DNA of 64,000 nucleotides from Paramecium sonneborni (Eukaryota; Ciliophora; Oligohymenophorea; Peniculida; Parameciidae). The notes below the pieces were generated by a model. It ran no database searches. It was given only the letters and a program-made list of their open reading frames with translations, and was not told where the DNA came from. The position numbers and the translations under genes are program-made. Location of the stretch: NCBI GenBank assembly GCA_905182985.1, contig CAJJDN010000085.1, positions 7,296-71,295 of the forward strand. Direction: 5' to 3'. Each line of letters opens with the position of its first letter. Position 1 is the stretch's first letter. Shown piece by piece: positions 28,401 through 41,356 of the stretch.

Positions 28401-30831
28401 TTGAATCTAAGGATTTAGGATTTGGATTCATTTTTATTTTAGACAAAATGAGTACATCTTATTTTTCTACAAATTCATAACCATATTATTTTAATAATTC
28501 TATTTATTATGATAATGGCTCAATTGTAAGTTTGTTAAGATAACAAAATTATTCATATTGTTCATTAATCTCCTCTTCATCAATGCTATCATCGTAATAA
28601 CTACAGATTATATATTAGTTTTTATAAATGTTTAAGACTTGATTTTAATAATGAAAGTTTGAAAAATAAATTCAAAATTTTTAATTTTTATTTTACTTTT
28701 TGTAAATAAAGTATTAAAAAATAATTTTGGGGCACTCTTAAGTTATGATTAGCACAAAAAATAAAATATATATGATAATACTCCCAATAGAATTGGAGGA
28801 TCCTTTTATGAACCAATCTAATTTAATTTCTTAATCATTTATTTTATTGTTTCTGTTAAATTACTTTTTTTTTATTATGCTGTCTCATTATAATTTGAAA
28901 TTTATGTGCAAGATTCCAAAGTAAAAGCTTCTAATCCTTTTAATACATATATAGGAAATAAGTACAAAACACTCCAAAAATTAAAGAGGAGAATAAAGAC
29001 AATGTTATTGCTGCAATAAAAAATGGATCATATTCCAAAGGTTAAAAAATAATATTATCAGCAATATTTTCAATAGTTGACCATTTTTCAAATTATCCTT
29101 TTTATTTTTATTCTAATGGATTGAAACCATAATAATTAATATTTAGATTCAATACATCATCTTCCATCATATCATTATCTTTCTAAATAAGAATAGCCTT
29201 TCCATATGTTGTATTAAAGGTTCTCTTAATCAAATCTGAAATTTCAAGAATTTATTCTGCATTCATTGCAACATTTTATGGGCAAAATCCTGATTCAAGA
29301 CGAACATACATATGTTCAAAAGAAGGATTCAAAAAAGTGCCAGAAAAGGCTGATAACCACCATGGCTAAAATGCTGCATATGATGGGTTACTAAAATAAG
29401 TCCAAAAAGTACTCAAAGAATGTTACAATAAGTAATGACCACCAACATCAAGTCGTATAGCTATATTCTCTGATCCACTTTTGTTTACAAAATTTTATAT
29501 TTTGAATAAGGATTCTTAATCAAAATTTAATTACCCAGAATCAAAAGGAGATGTTTTAAATACTTCTACTTCATAAATATTTTAGATTAAAGGTTTTCCA
29601 ATCTCTGATAATGTGTTTGCATAAATTTTACTAGAATTAGCTATAATATTTATTGTTTATTTTATATCACAAGAATTAGCTGAACATAAGCTTAAAAAAC
29701 CTGTACATTCTTTATCAACATTTCCTTATTCATTTTTTGTTAAATTACAATCATTGATATTTTCTTATATTATCTTCTAACTGGTTGCACAAATTGATTG
29801 AGATTATGATGAAAAATTTAAGGAATATGGTTTAGTTGATTAAAGAAAAATATCACCTTAATTCAATCTTATATCTGCTTTGCTTATTAAAAAATTATTC
29901 ACAAATAAATTTCCTGATGATGATGAATTGTATATGAAATTTTCTGTTTCAATGTTTCTTATATTGATTTACATCTTTGCTTAAGACTCTGAACTAGCAT
30001 TGAATTTTTAAGTCACCTTAAAATTTTATAGTCCAAATGCCAGAATACATTCTGATTAATATCTACAAATAAATTTGAATTCATCAATATTAACTGGCAA
30101 TTATAAATCTACAATACATTTTCTTAACTAAGATAAAATTAATAATGATTACATCATTTGTTGGATTATAAAAAGTTAAATTAGCTACTCCAGATTCTAA
30201 TATTTCTGCTTTAATTATAAATTAATTTGCTCCATTTATTTATTATATCACACTTCCTTTTGCTTTAACAAAAAACTAAAAAATTATGCTTTCAAATATA
30301 CTTTTAATAAATCATTTGATTAACTCACATTCAAAAAACAATTACCAACATATATATCTATTAAACCTGTGTCTTTTTCAGCCTACCAAGATGTGTTTTT
30401 CACTGTTACAGAATCTCCCCATACAAATAATATAATTCCTATTCCAATTAGAATCAATTGAAGTATAAATCTAGTTAGTCTTCTAAGTAAAATCATTCCT
30501 AAGTATTGACTATAATAGTAATATTTTTGAACCTTTATATGTTATTCTCCAAAATGAATGTTGAAGTTTTTTTAGCCTCCTAATGTTATTTGATTTCAAT
30601 CATCCATTTATTTAAATAATCCTTCTTTCCTACTAATCTCGTTTTTATTTTTTAGTCACCATTCTAATTAAATATCATTTCTCTTACTCCTATTTTTCCA
30701 TATTAGATAGGCTCTATTTCTTCTTTTGGAATTTAATCATCTTAGTAATTTAATAATCTATTATCACCAGAGTCATTTGGATATACCTTTCCATAATTAA
30801 TATGAATATAATTTTGTTCCTTAGAATTCAT
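19477..30831 (-). pseudogene. giant multi-pass membrane protein with EF-hand-like motif, about 3,780 codons, several disruptions
   Basis: From ATG at 30831 to TGA at 19477-19479 the minus strand encodes one recognisable protein if indels are bridged. Residue positions are approximate. A cytosolic start (1-115) is followed by a membrane span near 127, then an ectodomain to about 610 with cysteines and many N-x-S/T sites. Further spans lie near 615, 690, 1010, 1065 and 1120-1150. About 2,400 residues of helical, HEAT-like cytosolic sequence follow. Near 3630 there is an EF-hand-like loop (LDKNSQRQVQANDV), and a last pair of spans lies near 3700-3750. The frame is uninterrupted from about 28.6 to 22.1 kb, over 2,000 codons. 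Breaks are visible near 30610, 30250, 30090, 28835, 28673 (in-frame TGA), 22085, 21985 and 19650. The architecture suggests a calcium-responsive channel or transporter-like protein, but I do not recognise the family. The breaks imply a recent pseudogene, or uncorrected sequence errors or germline insertions. Confidence 0.65.
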
Positions 30832-31146
30832 AATTCTTTGAAATGATTAATTTAAAATTGAAAAAAGGAAACAATTTTATTGGATTTCAAGATAATATTT
30901 TAGGGAGTTATAAAAGACTACTATTTATTATTAAATAATTTTTATAATTTTAAACTTAACATATTAAAAATAAATTAAGTCAAAAATTCACAAAATTTCT
31001 GGAGACTATTCAATCTTTAATAATAACTTGTCATATTTATTTTTAGTATTGTTCATTATAGTTTGCTAATTGTTTAATAAATTAATTCAAATAATTCTAT
31101 ATTTAAAATTTTGTTAATTTATATTACAAAAATAAATTGCTTTAAA
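30832..31146. promoter_or_regulatory. divergent intergenic region between the giant gene and the propeller-like gene
   Basis: The giant gene starts leftward at 30831 and the propeller-like gene starts rightward at 31147. The 315 bp between them should contain both promoters. It is very AT-rich, and I see no specific motif. Confidence 0.45.
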
Positions 31147-32250
31147 ATGAGTCAATAAAATAATATAATACTTTTAGGAAAGTTTGAATATAGATGCTTA
31201 GCAACCAATCCCTCTGGATAAAGTAATTTAGATTCCTTAGATTAAAGTAATGATGATTCTGAAAATTAAAGTCATATAGAAAATATCAACATTGATGGAC
31301 AAGAGGAGAATTTAATTTACTTTTCATAAATATCAGATTATTCTTTAGAAGAAGATCGCTATTATGTTGGTCAAGTACAACTGTCACCGAATTAGCAATA
31401 TATTGCATTTGAAATAAAAAAATCTGATAGTAACTCTGAAATGTATTTTCACTTGATTTTCAATATTTAAACTTAAAAATTATTGTATAAAGATGAGTAA
31501 TATTATTCAAAATTTATGTTTACATCAGATTCTAAATACATTATCTATTGCTAAGCCTATAAAATTTATTTGATGGAATTAGAATCAATATAGAATAAAT
31601 TGTTGATCGAAGAAAATTTTGCCTAATTACTTACTGTAGATTCAAATAATAATATTTACATTCAAAAAAATAATTACTTATATCTTTATTCTATTGAAAA
31701 TAAACTTACATCTTCATTTATTCTAAATGAATCTCTTAAGAGTCAATTTATTCGTTAAGCTTATAAATTGCATTCAGACTTCATCTTTTTAGTTTCGCAA
31801 GATTCTAACTATATTATCAATTATTCTTGTAACAAAATTTTATCAAAGCAAAGAAGTTTAGAAGGTCAATGTTAAAATGTGATTTTTCAAAATTAATTTC
31901 TTATAGAATGGGATCTTGAAATTGATTAAATCAATTTAAGTAATTTAAAAAATCGAAAATTGATTAGAAAATTCAAGAATAACCAGGAAGGATCAAGCTC
32001 AATATTCAAAAATCAAAATTCAATATATAAATATTTTTTCTTTCGTGATTCAGAAAATAGTCACATTGATCAAAGTTACATAAGAATAAATTTATTAACT
32101 AATGGCAAAATCACATCTAGACTTAGCTTAGGGAAATATAAGTATCTTATCTATGAGAGAATTATAATGACAGATTACCTATTAATTATAATTGATTCAT
32201 TTAAGTTCAGATTTTTTTAGTATGATTTGTAATAGATCGGTCAAATATGA
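31147..32250 (+). CDS. beta-propeller-like protein, 367 aa
   Basis: ATG at 31147 opens 368 codons with TAA and TAG as glutamine, ending at TGA 32248-32250, with no internal break. The sequence alternates short beta-strand-like segments with loops in a repeating way. Examples are VQLSPNQQYIAFEI, FMFTSDSKYIIYCQAYKIY, LLTVDSNNNIYIQKNNYLY and SDFIFLVSQDSNYIINY. This is the look of a degenerate WD40 or related propeller blade series. No signal peptide or membrane span is visible. Coding-quality sequence continues beyond the TGA at about 32330-32595 in another frame, so this ORF may be only the N-terminal part of a longer protein broken near the ATATT repeat. It diverges from the giant membrane-protein gene. 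Confidence 0.65.
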
Positions 32251-32285
32251 TTTATTATTTTTATAAATAAAAAACAATTTGAAAA

Positions 32286-32314
32286 TTATTATATTATATT
32301 ATATTATATTATAT
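32286..32314. repeat. (ATATT)n short tandem repeat
   Basis: About five tandem copies of the pentamer ATATT lie between the stop of the propeller-like ORF and a downstream coding-like fragment. Length changes in a 5-nt repeat would shift the reading frame, which fits the frame change seen here. Confidence 0.8.
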
Positions 32315-32322
32315 AAACTTTT

Positions 32323-32594
32323 TTTACAGAATTAAATTTCTAAGTTTTCCAAATTCATTATTTTAGAGATAGAGAAAGATTTGATATACTTGTTTTCTCA
32401 GAATATTTTTTATAGAATGCAATTGGAGCACACTTTGAAAACATTTAGAATTACTGTCAAGATCTAAACAGAAAGTATGTTTAATTATTATTTTTCATCT
32501 AGTTTTCAATAAATACTCTTATCTTTTTCTTCAGAAGATATTAAATTATAAATTAAGAAAAAAATATCTCTATCACACATGCAAGATCTTAAAT
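32323..32594 (+). pseudogene. coding-like fragment with a 28-nt intron, possible 3' part of the propeller-like gene
   Basis: From about 32330 the plus strand reads VFQIHYFRDRERFDILVFSE and continues to CQDLNRK. A clean 28-nt intron follows at about 32477-32504 (starts GTATGTTT, ends CATCTAG). After it the frame continues as FQQILLSFSSEDIKLQIKKK and ends at TGA near 32594. Intron size and ends match Paramecium. The fragment lacks its own start and follows a gene that stops 80 bp earlier, so I infer it is the rest of that gene, separated by a frame-changing event. It could instead be an independent relic. Confidence 0.4.
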
Positions 32595-33780
32595 GAGTTT
32601 TTCTTATTCAATTATAGTAAGTAAATAGATAATTAATGAAAAAATTAATTCGATGAGTTTTAATTTAAAAAGAAAATTCACAATATTATTTACAAATTAA
32701 TCTATCAAAATAATGAGGAAATTGATATTAATTATTGATGCTCCAAATATTAGTTCAAATCAGTAGTAATGCTTGTAGTATTCTAAAGTGTGAATATATA
32801 ATTCCAATGAAACCATAAAAAAACAAATAATTTGATAAAATAGTTGCCATTAACTTCATAAAAATGATTGGTATATAAAATAAAAACTTTTAAAATAATT
32901 AATGAGGTTCTTTTAATATTATAATTATAAGGTTAGATTGCTGATTAAACCATCAGATACACAAAATTAAAAACTATATTTGATCTTTTGATTATTATTA
33001 TAATTGAGAAACCTTCTGAGTTACTTCTTAATAATTTATATAAAATTTGTTCTATTTTTAATTTGGCTAAAATCAATTAATTAGGAAAATAAAGAAGCAC
33101 CCATGTTTTATGTTTTGGATCTTGCATTTTTTTATTTAAGCCAAGAAATACTTGCCCAGAAAAAAAGTACCATTGATGATTTAAAACCATTTAATCAATA
33201 ACAAAAACTATAGTAATTAAATAATGGTTTAGTCATCACAACAACAATCTGGATTTGAAGAACAGAAGCATTTTAGGAGGAATTATAGCAAGTTCAAGGA
33301 TTAGCCATGGGAGGTTTAGAAGCAATAGCACTACCAATAATATTCTAATGAATACAAAATAAGATTACTATCTCTTATATTTATTTGCTTGTATAATTTT
33401 CATTCTTCAGAAATCTTTTAATTTTAAAAGCAAAAATAGTAATTTATATTTTCATATTTAACAATCAGTTTGTTTACATATAATTACAGTTTGAAGTAGG
33501 ACTTATTCTTCTACTTAAAAATCTCTCATATTTTTAGCCATTCAAATGCAAATGAGCCTAATAATACTTATATTTAGTAATTATTAATTAGTTTTAATCA
33601 TAGCCAAAGTAGATTAAAAAAATGAAATTGCTGGTCAATATTTCTGATGTTAAGATAATAGATTTATGGATTCTGCTTTTTAGGGAATTCAGAGTTAATT
33701 AAATAAAAATTAATATTAAACTAAATAGAAATAGTTTATTAAAATTTACTAAATAATTTTTTCCTATATAAAGTTACGAA
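32595..33780. other. region of broken coding-like fragments
   Basis: Protein-like stretches appear on the plus strand in different frames. Near 32985-33075 one reads EKPSELLLNNLYKICSIFNL. Near 33100-33215 another reads EAPMFYVLDLAFFYLSQEIL and STIDDLKPFNQQQKLQQLN. From about 33225 a third reads QQSGFEEQKHFRRNYSKF and EVQKQQHYQQYSNEYK. They could be pieces of one small gene interrupted by indels. No start-to-stop gene can be defended and I do not recognise a family. Confidence 0.35.
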
Positions 33781-33783
33781 TCA

Positions 33784-33979
33784 AAATAAGAACATGGTAT
33801 GAATGATAACAGCAGCATATCCAAGAACATATCCAGAATCATCAGTGTTAGTATCTTTATTAGTTGTATTTGGATTAGTTGTGTTGTTATTTGGTTAAGG
33901 TGTAACTGTTGAACAAGCTTAGCATCCAATAGTTTCAGTATTCCAAATATAAGTAAAACCAGAAACAGACAAACAGGTT
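33784..33979 (-). pseudogene. out-of-frame C-terminal tail of the surface antigen
   Basis: Immediately after the premature stop of the surface antigen, the next frame over continues its sequence. It contains Cys-bearing GFTYIWNTETIGCQAC, then an Asn/Thr-rich spacer, then a hydrophobic end (GYVLGYAAVIIHTMFLF) closed by TGA at 33781-33783. This is the expected C-terminus of a GPI-anchored ciliate surface antigen: a low-complexity spacer plus a hydrophobic anchor signal. It would join the main frame if one copy of a GACT tandem repeat at about 33986-33993 were absent. Confidence 0.65.
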
Positions 33980-36900
33980 TCAGCAGTCAGTCAAAGTTTT
34001 TGGATCAACTTCAGAGCATTTTCCTTGAATAGTCTGACAGATTTATTACAAACTCTCATCAAAGCTGAGGAAATTTTCACATCTAGCACAAGTATGTTAT
34101 TCACATTTGGATGAACTAGCTGGTGTAGTTGCAGTTGCTGGAACTTGATCAGTCCATGCACATTTTCTAGCAAAATTTTTGCAAGCATCTTTATCATTAT
34201 TAGCTTATGAACAAGATGTCATTTTAGTACATGTACCAGTACCAGTAGAAGATCCAGCATCAGTAGATGCAGTGAATATACAGACAACTCCATCAGTTTC
34301 ACCTGCGTTGCATGAAGTTTTAGTTTTGTAAGTAGAACATGCTCCTGTAGAAACACATATAGTTCCATCAGAAACACAAGAAAAAGCTCCTGCAGAACCT
34401 GTAGTGCATTCTGTAACTTTGAGATCAGCACAAGTTTTGACTCTACAAGTAGCAGTATTGATATTAGTGGCTGATGCTGCTTCAAAGAAACATGAATTAT
34501 TATTAGTATCAAATGCAGCATTACAAGCAACATCAAATACTTCGTATTTATCACAAGATGTTCTATCTAAACATTTAACTCCGTTAGAAGTACATGAACT
34601 TAATTATGAAGAACAACCGAAATTAGTAGTTGTGTTACTCACTAATTCAGCACATTTTTCATCATGACAAGTTTTATTAGTACCATCCCAATTACATTTG
34701 CCTGTCAAACTCTTTGATGCTGCTGTTTTAGATCTATTATTAATACATGCATCTTCAACCTTGTAATCTTTACATTCTTACAATTCAATACATGTTACCC
34801 CATCAGTTGAACAACTTGTATTAACTTCTTAAGAACATTCTTTCCATGTAGAAAATGCAGCATCAATACAACCTTTGTCCCTTTTTTTACAAGCCTTTCC
34901 TGTAGCTGTTTTATTTAAGATGCATTATCCATCATATCCTGTTTAACATCCTCCAGTTATATTAGTTTATTCGCATGATGTAATAGAAACACATTTGGTT
35001 CCATTAGTTGTACATTTTGGTGAAATAGCTTTACATTCATTATCTTTTAACCATGTAAGACTTTCACATTTAGTATAAGGATAACATGCTCCGCTAATCC
35101 ATAAGCACGGCCCATTTAGACCTTTAACGCAAGCAGCTTAAACTGTTGTTTTTTCACAATCTTACACAGCAACACATTTACCTACATTTCCAACAGTGCA
35201 ATCGCCTACTTTAAATTATCTTTAGCATTCAGCGTGAGACGTTCCGGTGAAATCAATACAATTTTAATATCTGCATGAGCCATTATCCCAAATACATTTA
35301 GTCTTTTAGCTGTCACCGTTACTACTAGTACAAGCACCATAAGTTTTGATTTAAGTACAAACAGTTCTATCAGTACAACCCCCAGCATCTGCTTTTAACA
35401 TACATTTTCCAGGTATGTAATAATTATAACATAATTCATCAGTAGTGTATTCAGTTACAGGGGCAGTAGAGCAAGTCATTAAATCACATAAATTCTTTTC
35501 TGAATCCCATTAACATTTGTTGTCTGATATATCAGTAACACATGCATTCTTATATAATGCTTGATTACATTGTTTTCTAAGAACACATTTAGTACCATCA
35601 GTTGTGCATGTATAAACACATGAAACATCAGTTTTACATATCTTTAATTTCTCTTTACAAGCATCATCTGTTGTGAGTAAGAAATCTTCACATACCAAAG
35701 TTTTACAAGGAATAGTGTTGTCTTGAGTACAAATTTTATTATAATCCCCGCATTAGCTATCATTAATAAAAGATTGAGGTGCATTTTCACAAGTTGGAGT
35801 TATACATTTTTCACCATCCCAATAACATTTCTCTTAAGCTTAATTAATATAACATTATTCTACTTTGTTTAATTCTTCACATGTAGCAGGTAATTCAATA
35901 CATCCTTTAAGTGTTTCAGCAACAGTGCATTTATTATTAAAATAATAATAACATTCAACATGATCAGTGAATGTAGGTTAAGCAGTAGAACATGATTTAT
36001 CGGCACATTATTCTCCATTCCACCCACAAGGGCCCTATTAATCATTTACTTAACAATTTTCTTCACTTTAATAAGTAGTACTACAAGCAGCTAATGGAAT
36101 ACAACCACCTCCAACAATAGGAGGATCTGAAGGATTATCTGATTTAACAGCTTTAACTGTACACGAATATTTTGTACTATCAAGTTAATAATAACTTAGA
36201 CAACTGTTGTGAGTATTATATGTATTATCTGCAGTATTACAAGTCTTATTAACACATGTGGATGATTTATCAGTTACAACCCACTCACATGGACTGTGTG
36301 ATGTATCAAATTAACATTAATCTTTTATTTTATATGATCCACAATGACTCAAAGCAATACATCCATATCCAGAACCAGAATCATCTGAATTACTTCTAAC
36401 TGTGCATTTGAGAGTTTTAGAATTGTTATTTGTTAAATTATTACACTAGTTATGACTACTATAACTAGCAGATTATTCAATTTTATCACAAGACAATTCA
36501 ACACATGTCTTAATTGTAGCATTCCAGAAGCACTCTTTATTTGTGCTTGTCTTATAACATTATTGTTCCTATTTATAATCACTGCAATTGACTGTAAATT
36601 CTTAACAACCTCCAGGATTAGATAGTGCACATTTACTAGAATATATATTACATTCATCATTCGATCCAGTTTTATCCATACAATCTAATAATTTACATTT
36701 TCCATCTACAAATGCACATTCACCTTCTTTAGCTTGGAAACATGTAGCCTCTGTTGTTTAATCACCACATTTATCCTTTATAACAGTACAAGCTGCAGTT
36801 CCATCAGTTTTTTTATTCCATGTACAGGTTGACAACCATTCATTACATTTTGCAAATGAATAATTAGTAGCTGCATTATTACATGTTCTATCAATACATG

Positions 36901-39900
36901 CTGTTCCAACATCATTGGCAGTACATAATGCATTCAAACTGTTACACTTAGTATCTGTATATTTATATTCTTCAAAATATATTAGATTACATGCAGTATT
37001 ACGAATTAGATTCTTACAATAAGCACCAAAATTTGATACTTAATTCTAAACGCATAAACCAGTAAATCTTTCAACACAATTTTATATTTAGTTATTTGCG
37101 CAATCAGTTGTTATTTATATACAAGCAGTTCCATCTCTATTGGCAGTACAAGATGTATCGTATTCTTAACAAGCATTTTTTGTCAAACCAGATTCAGCCG
37201 TTATTAAGAAACATGTAGAATTGGCAATATCTTTACATGATCCAGGACCAGTTGAATCCCAAAAGCACTTTTTACCTGATGCTTTCACTTTACAAGAAGC
37301 CTAAGCATTTCCATCTATATAATGTGCGCAAGCAATTTTTAATTAATAACAAGCAGCTCCAGCTACTACAGCAGTTTCACCCTAACCAGCTGCAACAGTT
37401 GCTTTACATGTAGAATCATAAGATTGACAAATATCATCAGTTAAAACATCACCATCCCCTTTTATAAAGTCACTACATAATTTTGCTGTGCAAGTTTTAT
37501 CTCCTTCACCTTTTTTACAGAAATCTCTAAATGCTACACATTTATCATCAGTTGCATCGGCTACAGTGAGTGAACTACAAGAAGCTGTGGCCAAAAAACA
37601 TTTAGCATTTGCGAATTTACAAGTTCCTTCTTTAGCTACTGTACATGTTGCATCAGATGTATAAATGCTGCAGCTATCTTATCTCGTTTAACAAGGTAGG
37701 CCATCACTTTTTGTGCTTGTACAAATACTATCCTAATTAGAACATTCTACATCATCAGCAGCTCCTTCAGCAGTAGCTGAGTAATCAGCACAAGTTCTAA
37801 TTATACAGCCTGTAGTATCGCCATTTGCTCTACATTATGAAAATTTCCAAGCACAATTTTCATTACTGTATGCATCTAACTTAATAAGAGTGCAATCAAA
37901 TAAACTTTTTTATGAACAGATAGTACCATCCCATACACAATCTGCTCCAGTTGAAGTTATGACACAATTACTTGAAATAGCATAATCTGAACATTTTCTA
38001 AATTTACTTGTACATTAAGTACCAACTACTTAAACAACAGTGCATGTATCTAATCTAGTATTACATTCTGAATGTGAATCATAAGAACTTGTTCTATCAA
38101 TATCAGCACAAGTTAAATCTCTACAAGTTCCTTAAAAGAAACATTTCTTACCATCAATTGTGATAAAACATTACTTTTCTTTATCTTAATAATCAGCGCA
38201 ATTAGCTTTCAATGGAATACATCCAGTTGCATCAGAATTTACAGTACATTATTTATCAATTTTAGTTGCAGTATAGCACTTCTCATGAGTATCATATGAA
38301 GATGGTAAATTAATGCAATTTTTATCTTTACAACTATCATTCCATATACAATGTCCATTAATTTTAGCATCATCTTCACAATTATTTGGATTAATAATAG
38401 AATTGCATACAGGTGGTTTATTAATACATTAAGTATTATCATTATTTGCAATACAAGTAGGCATATATGATTTACAATTATTAGTAGTGACTTGACTTGT
38501 TGAACCATCAAGATGAGCAGTTGTACATGCTTTATCTAAACAAAATCCGGTACCACCATCTTGAGGAACCCAAACACAATCAGGTCCTATATTTCCATAT
38601 TTTATTGGACAATTGTCTAATGTCTTTCTATCTTTACAACTAGATGGAAGCGGAATGCATCCTAAAATTTCATCAGATGCATTAGGATTATTTGATACAC
38701 AATTTTTAGCATTAGAATTTAACTCTCTTCCTTCTTAATTACAATCTCTAGTTGTTGTGAAAGTTTTACTTAATGTTGTACAACTTTAATCTATACATTT
38801 AGCTCCATCCCAACCACATTTTACATAAACAACTTTACCATTTGCTTTGATTGTTTTTTTATATTAACAAGCTCTTTCATTAAAAATATCTTCACATCTT
38901 AAAGTAATCGAAGCGCATCCTCCTACTGGAGTTTTTTCTAATGAGAATGTACAAGAATTCAAATATTCATTACAATCTACATGTGAATTATATAAAGTTG
39001 AAGCCAAATAACATTCTTTCTAAAAACATTTACCTCCTTTCCATGTACAATTATCATCTTTAAATGAATTTTCACATTTCCAATCTTCACAACCATTACC
39101 TCCTGTTTTTACAGTACAAGTTGGTATTTTAGTATTACACGCACTATGATCAGAATAAGTAGATCCAGTTAAATTAGCACAAATCTATTCTTTACAAGCT
39201 GATCCATCCCAAAAGCATGTGACTCCTGATTTATTTTTTTTAGTATCACAATTAGCTTATAAAATTGTTTAACAATCACCTAAAGATTAACATCCTCCAT
39301 CTTTTTTTGGAACACAATTATTATTTGGTAAATAAGCTTCACAATCAGTAGTATCTGTTGGGGCCTTATTACAAGATTTAGCTGTACAACCTGCTTTACT
39401 TGATGCTAAAGTACATCCTATTATTTTATCAGAACATTCTTTAGCTGTTTTATATGTCTTTGGTAAGTTATCACATGTCAATTCTTTACATAAATTTGGT
39501 GTTACTGTGTCATCCCAAAAACATGTTCTACTAGATCCATCGAATTTACAAGCGCTCTAAATTGTTGCAGAATTACAATTAATATTACTTACACATCCAC
39601 CACCACTTTTTGTTATACATTTATATGATGTAAATATTTTTACAAAATCTTAACATTATTCATTTGTTGTTAAACTTGCTGGACCAGCTTCACAATTCAA
39701 TAAAATACAGAATTTCTTTTTATCCCATATACACTTAGCTCCAGCAGAATTATATTCACATGCACTCTTTATTTGGTTATCTTCACAATTTTTTATAACT
39801 TAACATCCACCTCCTTTTTTGGCTGTACAATTTAAATTTGCTAATTTGTTTTCTTTTCCAAAATCATTACATTATGTATATGTTGATAAAGATTTAGGTG

Positions 39901-40603
39901 CTTCATCACAAGTGTAATCTCTACATTGATATTCATCTGTTGCCCATTCATCATTCCAAAAACACGTTCTAACCATATTGAAATCATAAACGCATTAATC
40001 TTTTGATAGCTATTCGTAGCATGTAGACGCACTTGTGACACATCCATAACCTTTACTATGAACTGTACATGTTTTAATTGCTTCTCTGCATTCTTTGTCA
40101 GATGTATAAGTTGTTGGCAAGTACTCACATTTATCAGCATTCAAGCAATTTGATCCATCCCAAAAACATTAAAATCTATCTGGTGGGGATTATAAACATG
40201 ATAATTCTGTGATGTAAGTATTACAGAAATCAATCGCCACACATTGAATACCATCGGTTATGCAATCTCTTGAAATAGCTTAGCAAGATTCAAAAGTATC
40301 TAATTTGAATGCAGTACATCCTGTGAAATGAGTGCAAGCCTTTTCCACCCATGAGCATCCTCTTTTCTTGGCACAATCGCCCTCCATAAATTAAAGGCAA
40401 TAAAGAGATTTTGCACTTGTATCACCTCCATCTGTTGGTGATTTATAATCAACACATTCAGCTCCTTACCAAATACATTTACTCAAGGCAAAACCTTTAC
40501 AATTAATTTCCGTCTTTACATCCCCACATGAACATTTTTTAACGTTGTATAATTATCCCCTTGCTACTAGAAGAAGTAATCCTATTATTATTAAATATTT
40601 CAT
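33980..40603 (-). CDS. Paramecium-type Cys-rich surface (immobilization) antigen, 2,207 aa
   Basis: ATG at 40603 opens one uninterrupted ciliate-code frame of 2,208 codons, with no intron. I read essentially all of it and found no in-frame TGA before 33980. Residues 1-17 form a signal peptide (MKYLIIIGLLLLVARGQ). The rest consists of Cys-rich repeats of about 60-90 residues. Each typically contains a C-[FI]-W-[DN]-x-x motif, a C-x-x-x-x-C-x-[ND]-x-P type segment and several spaced cysteines, as in the Paramecium surface antigen domain. Length and layout match the i-antigens that coat cell body and cilia through a GPI anchor and are expressed one at a time. The frame ends 60-odd codons early because of a 4-nt duplication (GACTGACT), so the anchor signal is out of frame. 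As written, the product would be secreted or unanchored. It may be a silent antigen copy or may carry a sequencing slip. Confidence 0.85.
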
Positions 40604-41356
40604 TTAAGTTTTATTATATTTTGCGCTCTAATTATATCAATAACAAATCCAAATTAATTTTTTTTTTTTAAATACTTTTAATTTATTCAACTATCAAGAT
40701 TAATACTTTAACTTAAGTATAATTATTTATAATATAATCAAAAATGAAAGAAGAATAAAATAAAACTCTTAATACATGTTTTACTTATTTAAAATAGTCA
40801 TTCAGCATAACCAGTCAATAAAATAATCTAACAGCAACACACAATAAAAACTAACGCTTAAAGGAATATTTTTAAAATAAATGGATAAAAACCAATAATT
40901 TTCCTCATGTATAATAAATTTACACATTTTAATGTCTTAGTTTCCATGACAAAATAAAACTCTCGATAATTTTCTAAATCATTCAATTTTTAGAATTACA
41001 AAATTTAATATAATTAATCAAAGAGTATAAATGTTTAATATTTATCTATATAAAAAATTGAACTAACTTTAATTTATTATCCTTTAACATGTAATTGAAA
41101 ATACAATGATAAGAAAAATAAAATCAAATTACTTTAGCTCAATAAAAATGATTTTATCTTTAAAAGCAGAAAATATAATTATATTAGAAATGATAGGATG
41201 CATATTGTTGTATGGAGACAAACATACTTCAATTATTATGATTAAACAAAAGCCAATTATAAGCAGTGCTAAAAATTATTAAATTTATTTATCTTCAATC
41301 ACTTCTAAAATATCCAAGATAAAATGCACAAAAGAGTTTCATTGTATATATTAATA
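40604..41356. other. upstream region of the surface antigen gene
   Basis: No coding frame is seen. This AT-rich stretch precedes the antigen start codon and should contain its promoter. I see no distinct motif beyond a run of T/A at 40659-40671. Confidence 0.35.

Noticed and set aside
30540..30660. A 54-nt intron explaining the first break of the giant gene
   Set aside because: It is twice the size of the other introns here, and the sequence inside it is itself protein-like.
34219..34667. Standard-code ORFs of 111 aa (minus) and 87 aa (plus) inside the surface antigen
   Set aside because: They are shadow frames of the antigen. The Cys-rich frame through the same bases is continuous with 2,200 codons, while these translations are Leu/Val-rich artefacts.
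36433..40140. Minus-strand standard-code ORFs at 36433-36660, 38239-38511 and 39841-40140
   Set aside because: They are offset frames within the surface antigen, with no Cys pattern.
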